Both the position numbers and the translations under genes were made by a program. A stretch of DNA of 64,000 nt from assembly GCF_019749295.1 (NCBI RefSeq), contig NZ_JACWFG010000013.1, forward strand, positions 186,001 to 250,000, in the 5' to 3' direction. The notes beneath the pieces are model-generated. The model worked only from the letters and a program-made list of their open reading frames with translations, did not search any database and was not told where the DNA came from. Origin of the DNA: Neobacillus niacini (GTDB taxonomy: Bacteria > Bacillota > Bacilli > Bacillales > Cytobacillaceae). This document shows positions 7,937 to 17,720 of the stretch, in pieces; position 1 is the stretch's first letter; each line of letters opens with the position of its first letter.

Positions 7937-8743
7937 ATGAATAGCAGCGATTTGAGTTCTATTTTACTAAGAGTAAGAGAAGAAAATCCGTTAGTACACA
8001 ATATTACCAATGTGGTTGTCACCAATTTTACAGCGAATGGTCTTTTATCTCTGGGTGCATCTCCTGTTATGGCTTATGCTCCGGAAGAGGTAGCGGACAT
8101 GGTTAGGATTTCTCGTGCCCTCGTCCTTAATATTGGGACCTTAAACAAGGATGTAGTGAATTCTATGATTCTCGCAGGTAAAACAGCCAATGAGCTTGGT
8201 ATTCCGGTCATTTTTGACCCGGTTGGGGCTGGAGCCACTTCGTTTAGAACAGAAATGGCGAAAAAAGTAATAAAAGAAGTGAACATTTCTGTGCTTCGTG
8301 GAAATGGTGCTGAGGTAGCGAATGTGCTAGGGGAGAACTGGGAAATCAAGGGCGTTGATGGTGGTGCACATCAAGGCAATAGTATGGAATTGGCTCTTCG
8401 TACTGCCAAAAAGTTCAATACAATTGTCGTGATCACCGGTAAAGATGATGTTCTGACAGACGGAGAAACAACCTATCTGGTTTCAAACGGGCACCCACTA
8501 TTAACAAAAGTGACGGGTACAGGATGCCTGTTAACCTCTGTGATTGGAGCATTTGCAGGAGTAGACAGCAATTATCTCCGGGCGTCATTAGCTGCGTTAA
8601 CTTTCTACGGAATCGCTGCAGAAAAAGCAGTCGAACAGGTTGGGGAATTGGGGCCAGGCAGTTTCCAAATACAATTCCTAAATCAACTTGCCCTTGTTTC
8701 TTCAGACGATATCCATCGTTTTGCACAATTTAAACACGCATAA
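7937..8743 (+). CDS. thiM: Hydroxyethylthiazole kinase
   Basis: ThiM phosphorylates 4-methyl-5-(2-hydroxyethyl)thiazole with ATP, salvaging the thiazole half of thiamine. The 268 residues show the family's N-terminus ([19 protein letters not shown]), the substrate-binding MAYAPEEV and [13 protein letters not shown] segments, and the ribokinase-like GTGCLLTS anion hole near residue 195. ATG 7937 follows GAGGAGG by 6 nt; longer in-frame starts run into the repeat element. It is the first gene of a TPP-riboswitch operon and ends 12 nt before thiD. Length is normal. Confidence 0.95.
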   Translation: MNSSDLSSILLRVREENPLVHNITNVVVTNFTANGLLSLGASPVMAYAPEEVADMVRISRALVLNIGTLNKDVVNSMILAGKTANELGIPVIFDPVGAGATSFRTEMAKKVIKEVNISVLRGNGAEVANVLGENWEIKGVDGGAHQGNSMELALRTAKKFNTIVVITGKDDVLTDGETTYLVSNGHPLLTKVTGTGCLLTSVIGAFAGVDSNYLRASLAALTFYGIAAEKAVEQVGELGPGSFQIQFLNQLALVSSDDIHRFAQFKHA

Positions 8744-8755
8744 GGAGTGAGCACA

Positions 8756-9574
8756 GTGAAAAAAGCATTAAGTATAGCCGGCTCGGACAGCGGCGGTGGT
8801 GCAGGAATTCAAGCGGATTTAAAAACCTTTCAGGAATTAGAGGTCTTCGGGATGTCAGCTCTAACAGCTGTAACCGCCCAAAATACACTAGGAGTTCAAG
8901 CTGTATTTCCGATGACTGCTGATGCAGTCAGTAAACAAATCGAGTCAATTGGTGAAGATATGGGTACAGACGCCGTTAAAACAGGAATGCTGTTTAATGC
9001 AGAGATCATTAAAGGTGTTTCTGAGAAAATAGAATATTATAATTGGAAAAATGTAGTGGTTGATCCTGTTATGATCGCAAAGGGAGGAGCATCCTTGCTC
9101 CAACTCGAAGCTATTTCGGCGTTGAAACAATATTTGCTGCCTTTAGCGTTGGTAATTACACCAAATATTCCTGAAGCAGAGGTACTGACTGGAATGATTA
9201 TTCGATCTGATGAAGATAAAAGGGAAGCTGCCAAAATGCTTTATGATTTTGGTGTTAAGAATGTAGTCGTAAAAGGGGGACATGATGAAGACCGAGATGA
9301 ATCAGTAGACTTGTTGTATGATGGAAACGAATTTACAAATTTTACTAGTATAAGAGTTCAAACAAAGAACACGCATGGAACCGGTTGTACATTTTCAGCC
9401 GCTGTCACTGCTGAACTCGCCAAAGGTGTAAGTGTTTATGAAGCGGTATCGAAAGCAAAAAGTTTTATCCAAGCAGCGATTGAAGATCAACTACATATTG
9501 GTCAAGGGCACGGACCAACTAATCATTGGGCCTATCAAAAGAGAAATGAACTTAAAAGGCAGGGAATAGTATGA
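8756..9574 (+). CDS. thiD: Bifunctional hydroxymethylpyrimidine kinase / phosphomethylpyrimidine kinase
   Basis: ThiD phosphorylates HMP and HMP-P to HMP-PP, the pyrimidine donor for ThiE. The 272-residue ribokinase fold begins KKALSIAGSDSGGGAGIQADLKTF and carries DPVMIAKGG, TPNIPEAEVL and the catalytic NTHGTGCTFSAA loop. GTG 8756 is preferred over GTG 8747 because AAGGAG ends at 8747, giving 8-nt spacing. The stop overlaps the thiE start by four bases (ATGA), implying translational coupling. Confidence 0.95.
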   Translation: MKKALSIAGSDSGGGAGIQADLKTFQELEVFGMSALTAVTAQNTLGVQAVFPMTADAVSKQIESIGEDMGTDAVKTGMLFNAEIIKGVSEKIEYYNWKNVVVDPVMIAKGGASLLQLEAISALKQYLLPLALVITPNIPEAEVLTGMIIRSDEDKREAAKMLYDFGVKNVVVKGGHDEDRDESVDLLYDGNEFTNFTSIRVQTKNTHGTGCTFSAAVTAELAKGVSVYEAVSKAKSFIQAAIEDQLHIGQGHGPTNHWAYQKRNELKRQGIV

Positions 9575-10224
9575 CCATTTGCAATACAGAGAGTTTGAGA
9601 AAATCATTGAAGGTTTACTTTATCATGGGCAGTCCGAATTGCAAGGATAATCCAAGCACAGTTTTAAAAGAGGCCATTGAAGGCGGAATCACCCTTTTTC
9701 AATTCCGTGAGAAGGGAACAGAGGCGTTAACGGGGGATGAAAAGGTTTCCCTCGCTAAAGAACTCCAGCAAATATGTCGAGAGAATCAAATACCTTTTAT
9801 TGTTAATGACGATATCCAATTAGCAATTGCACTTGATTCGGACGGGGTACATATCGGACAGGAGGATGAGCCCATTGAGGAAGTAAGAAAGAAGATTGGC
9901 AACGATAAAATCATTGGAGTTTCTGTACATAGTTACGATGAGGCTATAACCGCGCTACAGGGTGGAGCTGATTATTTTGGGATTGGACCTGTTTTTCCCA
10001 CGAAAACAAAAGAGGATGCGAAACCGTCTAGTGGAACAAAGCTCATTGAAGAACTGCGTGCCAGAGGATTACCGATTCCGATTGTTGGAATTGGTGGAAT
10101 TAATGCAGAAAATGCTGGGACTGTTATCAAAGCGGGAGCTGATGGTGTATCGGTTATAACCGCAATCAGCCATGCACCTTCTGTTATACAAGCGGCTAAT
10201 GCTTTAAGAAAAAGTGTCTATTAG
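9571..10224 (+). CDS. thiE: Thiamine-phosphate synthase
   Basis: ThiE joins HMP-PP and thiazole phosphate to thiamine phosphate. The 217-residue TIM barrel has the family motifs FQFREKG (substrate-binding Arg/Lys), PFIVNDD, DGVHIGQED, GPVFPTKTKEDA and the phosphate-binding VGIGGI. Length is normal. It is translationally coupled to thiD. A tandem repeat array of about 300 bp then separates it from thiW, so the operon probably reads through this array. Confidence 0.95.
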   Translation: MTICNTESLRKSLKVYFIMGSPNCKDNPSTVLKEAIEGGITLFQFREKGTEALTGDEKVSLAKELQQICRENQIPFIVNDDIQLAIALDSDGVHIGQEDEPIEEVRKKIGNDKIIGVSVHSYDEAITALQGGADYFGIGPVFPTKTKEDAKPSSGTKLIEELRARGLPIPIVGIGGINAENAGTVIKAGADGVSVITAISHAPSVIQAANALRKSVY

Positions 10225-10240
10225 GGTTTTAATGGTCCTT

Positions 10241-10537
10241 GTGACCACAGCTCATGTATAAAACTGTCAAAGTGGTCACAACAAGGGGACTGGTGACCAA
10301 AACTCATGCATGAAACTAGCAAAGTGGTCACAACAAGGGGACTGGTGACCAAAACTCATGTATGAAACTGTCAAAGTGGTCACAACCAGGGACCTAGTGA
10401 CCAAAACTCATAGATGATACTAGCAAAGTGGTCACAACCAGGGACCTGGTGACCAAAACTCACAGATGATACTAGCAAAGTGGTCACAACCAGGGGCTTG
10501 GTGACCAAAACTCATAGATGATACTAGCAAAGTGGTA
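10241..10537 (+). repeat. Tandem array of 52-bp repeats (five full units plus partial)
   Basis: GTGACC starts at 10241, 10293, 10345, 10397, 10449 and 10501, exactly 52 bp apart. Each unit reads GTGACCAAAACTCAT..., then a variable ACTAGCAAA/ACTGTCAAA part, then GTGGTCACAACCAGGG. GTGACC and GGTCAC inside each unit can pair. The last unit breaks off just before the thiW ribosome site. It fills the thiE-thiW gap; no gene is seen. A related 52-bp array lies at 28466-28735. Confidence 0.92.
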
Positions 10538-10562
10538 ATTAATAATTTGGAGGGTTTTATTT

Positions 10563-11072
10563 ATGAGAAATACGCATAAGCTCACTTTGACCGCGATGAT
10601 GATTGCGATCGGTACACTCACAAGTAATGTTTTGTTTATTCCAATTGGAGTCACAAAAGTGTTTCCAATTCAGCACTTTTTGAATGTCTTGTCTGCGGTA
10701 CTATTAGGACCTTTTTATGCGGTAGCACAAGCTTTATGTGTGTCGATTCTGCGAAACATCATGGGGACTGGATCCATTTTTGCTTTTCCAGGCAGTATGA
10801 TTGGCGCTTTACTTGCTGGACTTCTCTTTATGAAAACTAGAAAGATTTATATGGCTTTTTTTGGTGAGGTAATCGGAACAGGTATCCTCGGAGCGATTCT
10901 ATGCTATCCGATTGCAACTCTATTAATGGGTCAAGAAGCAGCGCTATTTGGATTTATTCCGTTATTTATTTTTAGCTCGATTGCGGGTGCACTAATTGGC
11001 GCTATGATTCTTTCTATTTTTTTAAAAAAGAAAATAGCAGTCTTTACACAAAAAGAAACTACAGTAAAATAA
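10563..11072 (+). CDS. thiW: ECF transporter S component ThiW (thiazole uptake)
   Basis: A 169-residue, very hydrophobic protein with about five or six membrane segments and the ThiW N-terminus (LTLTAMMIAIGTLTSNVLFIPIG). ThiW is the substrate-binding subunit of an energy-coupling-factor transporter predicted to import the thiazole precursor, which matches ThiM upstream. The ECF A, A' and T subunits are not in the window and are normally shared from elsewhere. GGAGGG lies 8 nt before ATG. A strong terminator follows, closing the riboswitch operon. Confidence 0.9.
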   Translation: MRNTHKLTLTAMMIAIGTLTSNVLFIPIGVTKVFPIQHFLNVLSAVLLGPFYAVAQALCVSILRNIMGTGSIFAFPGSMIGALLAGLLFMKTRKIYMAFFGEVIGTGILGAILCYPIATLLMGQEAALFGFIPLFIFSSIAGALIGAMILSIFLKKKIAVFTQKETTVK

Positions 11073-11081
11073 TTCTAGAGA

Positions 11082-11138
11082 AAAGTGTCCTGCACCGCAG
11101 GTAGACAAATGTCTATTTACGGTGCAGGACACTTTTTT
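11082..11138 (+). terminator. Terminator of the thi operon
   Basis: AAAGTGTCCTGCACCG pairs with CGGTGCAGGACACTTT (11120-11135), followed by TTTT. Confidence 0.9.
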
Positions 11139-11345
11139 ATCAAAACTCTGATTTGCTTGACTAGGGATTAATCCCCAACTTAGCTATTCAATAAATAGGT
11201 AATGTGATTTGTTTTATTTTATTCCTATTAAAAGTTGTTGTTATCGCTTTAAAGTTCTAATAGTTATTTGTAATATTGAGAGTATAGATAAAGTTTATAT
11301 GAAAATAGTGCAGTTTGATGGCTCTTATCGTGAGGTGATTTATAA

Positions 11346-12269
11346 TTGAAGGCTGATGCAGTTTTTGAAGGCGGCGGAACTAGAGGCATAGCTTTTGTTG
11401 GAGCAATTGAAGCAATGGAAGAGGAAGAGGTAGAATGGCAAAGATTAGCTGGGACATCAGCAGGGGCCGTAATTGCTGCTCTTTTGGCAAGCGGCTACAA
11501 AAGCTATGAAATTAGAAAACATCTAAGTGACCTTGATTTATTAAAGCTGCGAGGTAGGACTTTCTTGAACCAAATTCCTATATTTGGCAGCTTACTTGAA
11601 CTAATGTTTAATCTTGGAATCTATAAGAATGATTATTTAGAAACATGGGTGGATTCACTTCTTTCCAAAAAAGGCATAAAGACATTTGCCGATCTTCCAG
11701 ATGGAAAGTTAAAGATTATTGCTTCTGATGTTTCGAATGGGCAAATGCTTATTTTACCTGATGATTTGGTACGCTATAGGTTAACTCCTGCGGATCTAAA
11801 AGTTTCAACTGCTGTGATGATGAGTGCCTCTATTCCATTTTTCTACCGTCCGGTTATTTGGAAATCAAAAGACTGTAACAAATCCTACATTCTAGATGGC
11901 GGGTTACTTAGTAACTTCCCAATTTGGATATTTGATACGGACAACCCTTGTTTCCCAACGTTTGGCTTCCGATTTGTGAAAGATAAAGTTAACATAAATG
12001 CTGTTATACCAACACCTCTACACCTTTTCAAAAATATTTTTAAAACGATGCTTCAAGCCCATGATTTACGACATTTGAACGAAGAAACAAAAGAACGCAC
12101 GATTCAAATTCCGACTGGGAACATCAACGCCACTGATTTTAACTTAAAAAAGGATGAAATCGATTTTCTATATCATTCAGGCTATACTTCCACAAAAAAC
12201 TTTTTATCCAAGTGGGACTTTGAACAATATAAGGTCAAAAGAATGCAAAAAGCAAAGAAGGAATTATAG
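11346..12269 (+). CDS. Patatin-like phospholipase
   Basis: A 307-residue cytosolic serine acyl hydrolase. It has the oxyanion-hole motif EGGGTRG (residues 8-14), the nucleophile elbow GTSAG, and the catalytic Asp motif LDGGLLSNFP. Together these form the Ser-Asp dyad of patatins, which release fatty acids from glycerolipids. The start is TTG at 11346, 7 nt after GAGGTGAT. No signal peptide is present. It is a single-gene unit and is not closely related to the other patatin in this window (42759-43670). Physiological substrate is unknown. Confidence 0.88.
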   Translation: MKADAVFEGGGTRGIAFVGAIEAMEEEEVEWQRLAGTSAGAVIAALLASGYKSYEIRKHLSDLDLLKLRGRTFLNQIPIFGSLLELMFNLGIYKNDYLETWVDSLLSKKGIKTFADLPDGKLKIIASDVSNGQMLILPDDLVRYRLTPADLKVSTAVMMSASIPFFYRPVIWKSKDCNKSYILDGGLLSNFPIWIFDTDNPCFPTFGFRFVKDKVNINAVIPTPLHLFKNIFKTMLQAHDLRHLNEETKERTIQIPTGNINATDFNLKKDEIDFLYHSGYTSTKNFLSKWDFEQYKVKRMQKAKKEL

Positions 12270-12739
12270 GAAGAAAATTCCATAAAAAGAAACGCCATTT
12301 TCTGGAAGGATTATTTCTTTTAAACATAAAAAAGTGAAGTCCGCCTGAGCTAATGGACTGACCCGTTGACAAGAGACTTAGAAAAAACACCTATGCTGCC
12401 TGTCCCCGATATTCCAGTGGGGACAGGTAGTTTAATTTTGCCTTCAACTTGTACAACGAATTGCGGCTCCAACTCCTTTCGACTATTCATCCGACACTCT
12501 GAAAATTCCTTTCCTTTCCATGTGTTTCCAGTTATATTTTTATCGAGGATATTTTTTTAAAATGACAAAATACTTGTTTGCTAGGTTTCCTATAATAGGT
12601 AAAAAGGCTTAATAGAAAACGGTGAGTATCACTATTTTTGATATTCGGTGATTTATTTTTTTGGCGTAATCATGCTATAGTAGATTAACCATGAAAGCAT
12701 TACGTATATTAAGAAGTTTTTTATTAGAAGGATGAAAAA
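12270..12739. other. Gene-poor stretch of 470 bp
   Basis: I find no convincing gene here. There is a 9-bp perfect hairpin, CCTGTCCCC (12399-12407) with GGGGACAGG (12419-12427). On the minus strand a frame from about 12556 to the stop at 12350-12352 is open and reads plausibly protein-like (EPQFVVQVEGKIKLPVPTG), but it has no proper start or ribosome site and may be a gene remnant. Confidence 0.4.
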
Positions 12740-14992
12740 ATGACGAAGACTAGAGAGTACATAAAAGAGTGGCAGCAGGCACTCCAAAATGAAATTATTC
12801 ACTTAAAAAAATATGGCAGTAACAAATACAGAGTTACGAATGGCAGACTACTTTCCAATGATGGTACGTTTACCTATTATTTCGATACTGCCTTCTCATT
12901 AAAAGTTCCTGTTGGATCTTCCATCACACTCACATGGGGAGGAATAAAACAAAGTGGACGAATCCTTTCATCTGAGGGAAAGGGGATAATCATTCAATTA
13001 GAACAAACGTTAGGTGATTTAATTCCGGAAGCATATATCAATCACGATCCTTGGGAACTGCTTGAACAACTCATTGAACGGTTAGATGAAATAAGCAAAA
13101 GCAAGCAAAAACGAGTAAGAGTCAATCGATTGATGAACCCCTCGATGCCGGCAAAGCATCCTAATGAAAAGATAAAAAGCAATGTCCATGAATTGGTTTT
13201 ACGCTCAAAGTACAATCCGATAACCTTTGTATGGGGGCCTCCCGGAACAGGTAAAACCTATACATTAGCACGTGTTGCCGCCAATAAATACTTTCAAGAA
13301 AAAACAGTTCTCATCCTTTCACACAGTAACCAAGCAGTGGATGTATTAATTAGAGAAATCTCAGGATTTATTAGGAAGAAAGAGCGTTTTCGAGTAGGTG
13401 ACGTACTTCGGTATGGATATAATACTGGTGTGGCGGAGGATAGCCAAGAAGTGCTTACGACCAGTCAATTGCTCAAGAAGCAAGAACATAGTCTAGTTGA
13501 AGATAAAGATGCATTGATGGAGGAAAGAAAGAATTTAAAACAGGATTTAGCTCGCTCCTTTAGCAAACGTGACTCCAATCAGCTATTAGAGCTTGAGAAA
13601 AAGCTGTCAAGAGTGTTAGAAAAAATTCGCCAAAAGGAAATAGAGTTCGTAAAGGATGCATGGGTAGTGGGGTCTACGCTTGCCAAAGCTGCTAGTGATC
13701 CAGCTATTTATGGCAAGGAATATGACGTTGTCATACTCGATGAAGCCAGCATGGCCTACGTTCCACAGGCAGCTTTTGCTGCTTCACTTGGCAAAAGAGT
13801 AATCATTTGCGGCGATTTTAAACAATTACCCCCCATTGCATCTTCAAGGGATTCACTCGTCACAAAGTGGCTAAAAGAGGACGTTTTCCATCGAGCAGGA
13901 GTAGCTGATTGGGTTCGAGCTGGCGAACTTCATCCGCATTTATTTTTATTAAAAGAACAGAGAAGAATGCACCCAGATATCTCTGCTTTTACGAATCAAT
14001 ACGTTTATCATTCACTCGTTGGTGACCATGAAAGTGTAAAAAAAAGCAGAAATGAGATTGTAGAAAAATATCCTTTTTCAGGACGTGCAGCCATCCTTTT
14101 AGACACAAGTTATATGGGCGCGTTTTGTTTAAATGAAAAAAGCTCTAACTCAAGGTCAAATATCTGGCAGGCTTTGATTTCTTTTCAATTAATCCACGAA
14201 TCCTATTTAGGTGGAGCCAGGTCGATTGGTTTTGTGACACCTTATCGGGCACAAGCCAATTTAATGGAACTATTACTACAGGACTTATATGCAAAAGAAT
14301 TGTTAACTGCAGATATTATCTCTGCGACTGTTCATCGTTTCCAAGGCAGTGAAAGAGATATTATGATCTTTGATACAGTCGATAGCGACCCGCAGGAACG
14401 TGCAGGTATGCTATTAACTGGTAAAGATAGTGAAAGGTTAATAAATGTTGCCATTACTAGAACAAGAGGGAAGTTTATTCATGTCTGTAATCATTCCTTT
14501 ATTCGGAAGCATGTCTACAATCGAAAAACAATTCGACAGCTGGTTGAGCATCAAGAAAGACACCAGCAAAGTGTTAGGACGAAGGATATTGGAACGTGGA
14601 TAAAAAATCAGCTCCCAAGATTACAGTGGATACATGCATTAAAATTGGAGAAGGTTTTTAGGGATATTGAAAATGCCCGATCTTCTATTGTCATTTCATT
14701 GCCGGTTACTACTGTATTATCTGAAGAATGGATTACTGCGTTAGTAAACCGCAATCTGTCCGTCAAGCTAACAATAATCTCAGACAAATATTGGCCGGAA
14801 TTAAATTCAGACACCTTTCATGAAGAAGGGTTGAATTTCCCATTTATCATTGTTGATCACCATATTTTGTGGCTTGGATTACCATTAGAAAGAGGAAAAG
14901 GGATACAACCACCTTATATCGCTGCAAGATTAGATTCACAAAAGGTGTGCGAAAATCTAGTTGCACAGTATTTAACGAGTGAAAATTGGTAA
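12740..14992 (+). CDS. SF1 (Upf1-like) DNA/RNA helicase with C-terminal PLD-like region
   Basis: This 750-residue ATPase has the superfamily 1 motifs in order: Walker A GPPGTGKTYT (about 166), an SHSNQAVDVL motif Ia, a charged coiled-coil insertion (about 240-300), Walker B DEAS (about 333), motif III GDFKQLPPIA, motif IV EQRRMHPDIS, motif V VHRFQGSERDI and motif VI NVAITRTRGK. The last 120 residues resemble the phospholipase D-like domain found behind related bacterial helicases, but no complete HKD motif is visible. It is a stand-alone gene; a role in nucleic-acid repair or RNA metabolism is inference. Confidence 0.82.
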   Translation: MTKTREYIKEWQQALQNEIIHLKKYGSNKYRVTNGRLLSNDGTFTYYFDTAFSLKVPVGSSITLTWGGIKQSGRILSSEGKGIIIQLEQTLGDLIPEAYINHDPWELLEQLIERLDEISKSKQKRVRVNRLMNPSMPAKHPNEKIKSNVHELVLRSKYNPITFVWGPPGTGKTYTLARVAANKYFQEKTVLILSHSNQAVDVLIREISGFIRKKERFRVGDVLRYGYNTGVAEDSQEVLTTSQLLKKQEHSLVEDKDALMEERKNLKQDLARSFSKRDSNQLLELEKKLSRVLEKIRQKEIEFVKDAWVVGSTLAKAASDPAIYGKEYDVVILDEASMAYVPQAAFAASLGKRVIICGDFKQLPPIASSRDSLVTKWLKEDVFHRAGVADWVRAGELHPHLFLLKEQRRMHPDISAFTNQYVYHSLVGDHESVKKSRNEIVEKYPFSGRAAILLDTSYMGAFCLNEKSSNSRSNIWQALISFQLIHESYLGGARSIGFVTPYRAQANLMELLLQDLYAKELLTADIISATVHRFQGSERDIMIFDTVDSDPQERAGMLLTGKDSERLINVAITRTRGKFIHVCNHSFIRKHVYNRKTIRQLVEHQERHQQSVRTKDIGTWIKNQLPRLQWIHALKLEKVFRDIENARSSIVISLPVTTVLSEEWITALVNRNLSVKLTIISDKYWPELNSDTFHEEGLNFPFIIVDHHILWLGLPLERGKGIQPPYIAARLDSQKVCENLVAQYLTSENW

Positions 14993-15018
14993 TAAAATTA
15001 AATTTTCAAAAAACAGTC

Positions 15019-15047
15019 TTGACATTTCACCTTTTTCTATAGATAAT
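15019..15047 (+). promoter_or_regulatory. Sigma-A promoter of proBA
   Basis: TTGACA (15019-15024), 17-nt spacer, GATAAT (15042-15047). It lies directly upstream of the T-box leader. Confidence 0.75.
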
Positions 15048-15069
15048 AATTAAAATTACAAAATGTTAA

Positions 15070-15293
15070 TGGTATGGGATTAGTAAACTTCGGAACGTGA
15101 TAGAGAGTGAAACCCAAAGGCTGTAAGGTTTCTCACGGAAAAAAGATTGAACCTGCCCTGATCACACCGCTTATGCAAACATAAGCCGTCTTCCCTCGTT
15201 ACGGAGTTAAGTGGATGCTTAGGCATCAATTAAGGTGGTACCGCGGAATGACTCTTCCGTCCTTTTTATAAGGACAGAAGGGTCGTTTTTTTA
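15070..15293 (+). ncRNA. T-box leader of proBA, probably tRNA-Pro responsive
   Basis: The diagnostic T-box sequence AAGGTGGTACCGCGG (15231-15245) follows a structured leader. It is followed by a terminator: GACTCTTCCGTCC pairs with GGACAGAAGGGTCG (15272-15285), then a T run. Stem I is closed by GTGAT/ATCAC, and CCT (Pro) at 15152-15154 near the 3' side is a plausible specifier codon. Uncharged tRNA-Pro would prevent termination and raise proline synthesis. The specifier position is my inference. Confidence 0.9.
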
Positions 15294-15318
15294 TTTTATA
15301 AAGAGGGGTAAGAGTAAG

Positions 15319-16431
15319 ATGAAGAAACAACTCGTAGTTGTAAAAATAGGAAGCAGCTCTCTAACAACACCATCAGGTACTATATCTGAAGAAAAAATCC
15401 GTGACCACATCGAGGCACTTGCCCATATAAAAAAACAAGGTCACGATGTCATCCTTATTTCATCTGGTGCAGTAGCCGCAGGCTTTGGAGCACTAGGGTA
15501 CCCGGCACGACCAAAAAGTGTTGCAGGTAAACAAGCAGCTGCTGCAGTTGGACAGGGATTATTAATGCAGCATTATATTCTACAATTTAAAGAGTTTGGA
15601 ATTGTACCAGCTCAAATTCTATTAACGAGGGAAGACTTTTATAGTCTAGAACGTTTTCACAATCTATACAGTACGATTTCAGAACTGCTTCAAAGGGGCG
15701 TTTTGCCGATTATTAACGAAAATGATTCAGTCTCGATTGAAGAATTAACGTTTGGTGACAATGATATGCTTTCTGCACTAGTAAGTGGATTTTTACATGC
15801 AAATGCTTTGATTATCTTAACAGATGTAAATGGGTTATATAACGGTAATCCAAAAGTTGTTAAGGATGCAAAGAAGTATGACTTTATTCCAAGAGTTTTT
15901 GATGAACTTTTTGAAGAGGCCGGAGAAAGCGGTTCTTCTGTTGGTACAGGAGGAATGAAATCGAAGCTTTTGGCAGCTAAGAAGGCTCTGTCCTTCGGTG
16001 TTAGTGTCTTTGTCGGAACAGGCAATGGGACAGAAAAACTTTCAAATATATTAGAAGGTAAGGGTGACGGAACTTATATTGGAGGCTCCTTCCAAACCCA
16101 AATGCAAATGAAAAAACAATGGATTGCCTTTCATTCTCAACCTGCCGGGATTGTGGAAATTGATGATGGGGCAGAAGCAGCCATAGTTACAAATGGAAAG
16201 AGTCTGCTCCCTGTCGGTGTTACGAATGTTATTGGTGATTTTAATGCAATGGATGTTGTTGAAGTACACAATCAAAGAGGAGAATTAATAGGCAAAGGTC
16301 AAATCTATTATTCTTCAAGAAATCTTCTAATGGTAAAAGGATTACCCGGGGAGAAAACAAGAAATTTTTCAATCAATAAAAGAGCAGAAGTAATCCATCG
16401 TAATAACTGGGTTAGTCTGCCAGAGGAGTGA
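15319..16431 (+). CDS. proB: Glutamate 5-kinase
   Basis: ProB phosphorylates glutamate with ATP, the first step of proline synthesis. The 370 residues hold an amino-acid-kinase domain ([62 protein letters not shown]) and a C-terminal PUA domain (about 275-365). ATG 15319 follows AGAGGGGTAAGAG; in-frame codons upstream fall inside the T-box terminator. It lies 4 nt before proA under T-box control, so the pair makes glutamate semialdehyde. Confidence 0.96.
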   Translation: MKKQLVVVKIGSSSLTTPSGTISEEKIRDHIEALAHIKKQGHDVILISSGAVAAGFGALGYPARPKSVAGKQAAAAVGQGLLMQHYILQFKEFGIVPAQILLTREDFYSLERFHNLYSTISELLQRGVLPIINENDSVSIEELTFGDNDMLSALVSGFLHANALIILTDVNGLYNGNPKVVKDAKKYDFIPRVFDELFEEAGESGSSVGTGGMKSKLLAAKKALSFGVSVFVGTGNGTEKLSNILEGKGDGTYIGGSFQTQMQMKKQWIAFHSQPAGIVEIDDGAEAAIVTNGKSLLPVGVTNVIGDFNAMDVVEVHNQRGELIGKGQIYYSSRNLLMVKGLPGEKTRNFSINKRAEVIHRNNWVSLPEE

Positions 16432-16435
16432 TAGT

Positions 16436-17677
16436 ATGAGTGAATTATTAGAAAAAGCAAAAAAGTTAAGGGCAGCCTCAAAGGTACTTTCTATTCTCTC
16501 TACAGAGGAGAAAAATGAAGCATTAGCCACGATGGCCGATCGGTTATTGAATGAGAAAGAGTTAATACTTACAGAAAATGCTAAGGATATACAAGCAGGA
16601 AACGAAAATGGGTTAACACCATCCTTATTGGACCGATTATTGCTTACAGAAGAAAGAATTGATCAAATCGTGGAGGGTATCCGTCAATTGATAGAGCTAA
16701 AGGATCCAATCGGTGAAACGATTGAAGCATGGGAACGTCCAAATGGTTTGCAGATTCATACGGTTCGTGTCCCACTCGGTGTCATCGGAATGGTGTATGA
16801 AGCTCGTCCAAATGTTACCGTTGATGCTGGAAGTCTTTGTTTAAAAGCCGGTAATGCTGTTTTATTAAGAGGAAGTACGACTGCCCTTCATTCAAATAAG
16901 GCACTTGTAAAAGTAATGCGTGAGGCTCTTGCTGACAGTAAAATCCCAGCGGATGCGGTTCAGCTTCTCGAGGATACGAGCAGGGAAACAGCTTCACAAA
17001 TGTTTAAACTGAATCAATATCTTGATGTGTTAATCCCACGCGGAGGGGCAGGTTTAATTCAATCAGTCATTAATAATGCGACCGTACCTGTGCTTGAAAC
17101 AGGTGTCGGGAATTGTCACGTATTCATTGATGAATCAGCTCAAAAGCAGATGGCGATTGATATAGCAATCAATGCAAAAATGCACCGGCCATCTGTTTGT
17201 AATGCGGCTGAAACCCTGCTGCTTCACAAAGACTGGGGATATGTTTCTGAAATCCTTCATTCGCTTCATGAAAAAGGGGTAGAGCTTAGAGGGGATGAAA
17301 AGCTATCAACAGAATATTCCTTTGTTAAAATAGCGGCCGAGGAAGATTGGAAATCTGAATTTTTAGCACCGGTCTTAGCGGTGAAGCTGGTCAATGATGT
17401 GAAAGAAGCGATTGGGCATATTGATCAATACGGTACGAAGCATTCTGAAGCTATCATCAGTGAACATGAGGATAATGTAAAGTTATTCTTCCAGGCAGTC
17501 GACGCCGCGGTTGTCTACCATAATGCTTCTACTCGTTTTACCGACGGGGAACAATTTGGATATGGTGCAGAAATTGGTATTAGTACACAAAAACTTCATG
17601 CAAGGGGACCAATGGGGCTAAGAGCCATTACCACTTCAAAGGCAATTGTCCAAGGCAGCGGACAAATACGTTCATAA
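16436..17677 (+). CDS. proA: Glutamate-5-semialdehyde dehydrogenase (gamma-glutamyl phosphate reductase)
   Basis: ProA reduces gamma-glutamyl phosphate with NADPH to glutamate semialdehyde. The 413-residue protein shows the family landmarks [38 protein letters not shown], the catalytic-Cys region [15 protein letters not shown], and [22 protein letters not shown] near the end. Length is normal. It is the second gene of the T-box operon; no proC or proI is adjacent. Confidence 0.96.
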   Translation: MSELLEKAKKLRAASKVLSILSTEEKNEALATMADRLLNEKELILTENAKDIQAGNENGLTPSLLDRLLLTEERIDQIVEGIRQLIELKDPIGETIEAWERPNGLQIHTVRVPLGVIGMVYEARPNVTVDAGSLCLKAGNAVLLRGSTTALHSNKALVKVMREALADSKIPADAVQLLEDTSRETASQMFKLNQYLDVLIPRGGAGLIQSVINNATVPVLETGVGNCHVFIDESAQKQMAIDIAINAKMHRPSVCNAAETLLLHKDWGYVSEILHSLHEKGVELRGDEKLSTEYSFVKIAAEEDWKSEFLAPVLAVKLVNDVKEAIGHIDQYGTKHSEAIISEHEDNVKLFFQAVDAAVVYHNASTRFTDGEQFGYGAEIGISTQKLHARGPMGLRAITTSKAIVQGSGQIRS

Positions 17678-17682
17678 GAGTG

Positions 17683-17720
17683 ATAGAGAACAAGTTTTAT
17701 TCTTGTTCTCTATTTTTTTT
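17683..17720. terminator. Bidirectional terminator between proA and the YqcI/YcgG gene
   Basis: ATAGAGAACAAG (17683-17694) pairs with CTTGTTCTCTAT (17702-17713), followed by TTTTTTT. It overlaps the 3' end of the convergent gene. Confidence 0.85.

Noticed and set aside
10241..10537. CRISPR array
   Set aside because: Units are contiguous 52-bp tandem repeats without unique spacers, and no cas genes are present.
12366..12560. 64-residue plus-strand gene
   Set aside because: It has no ribosome site, spans a GC-rich hairpin and resembles no protein I know.
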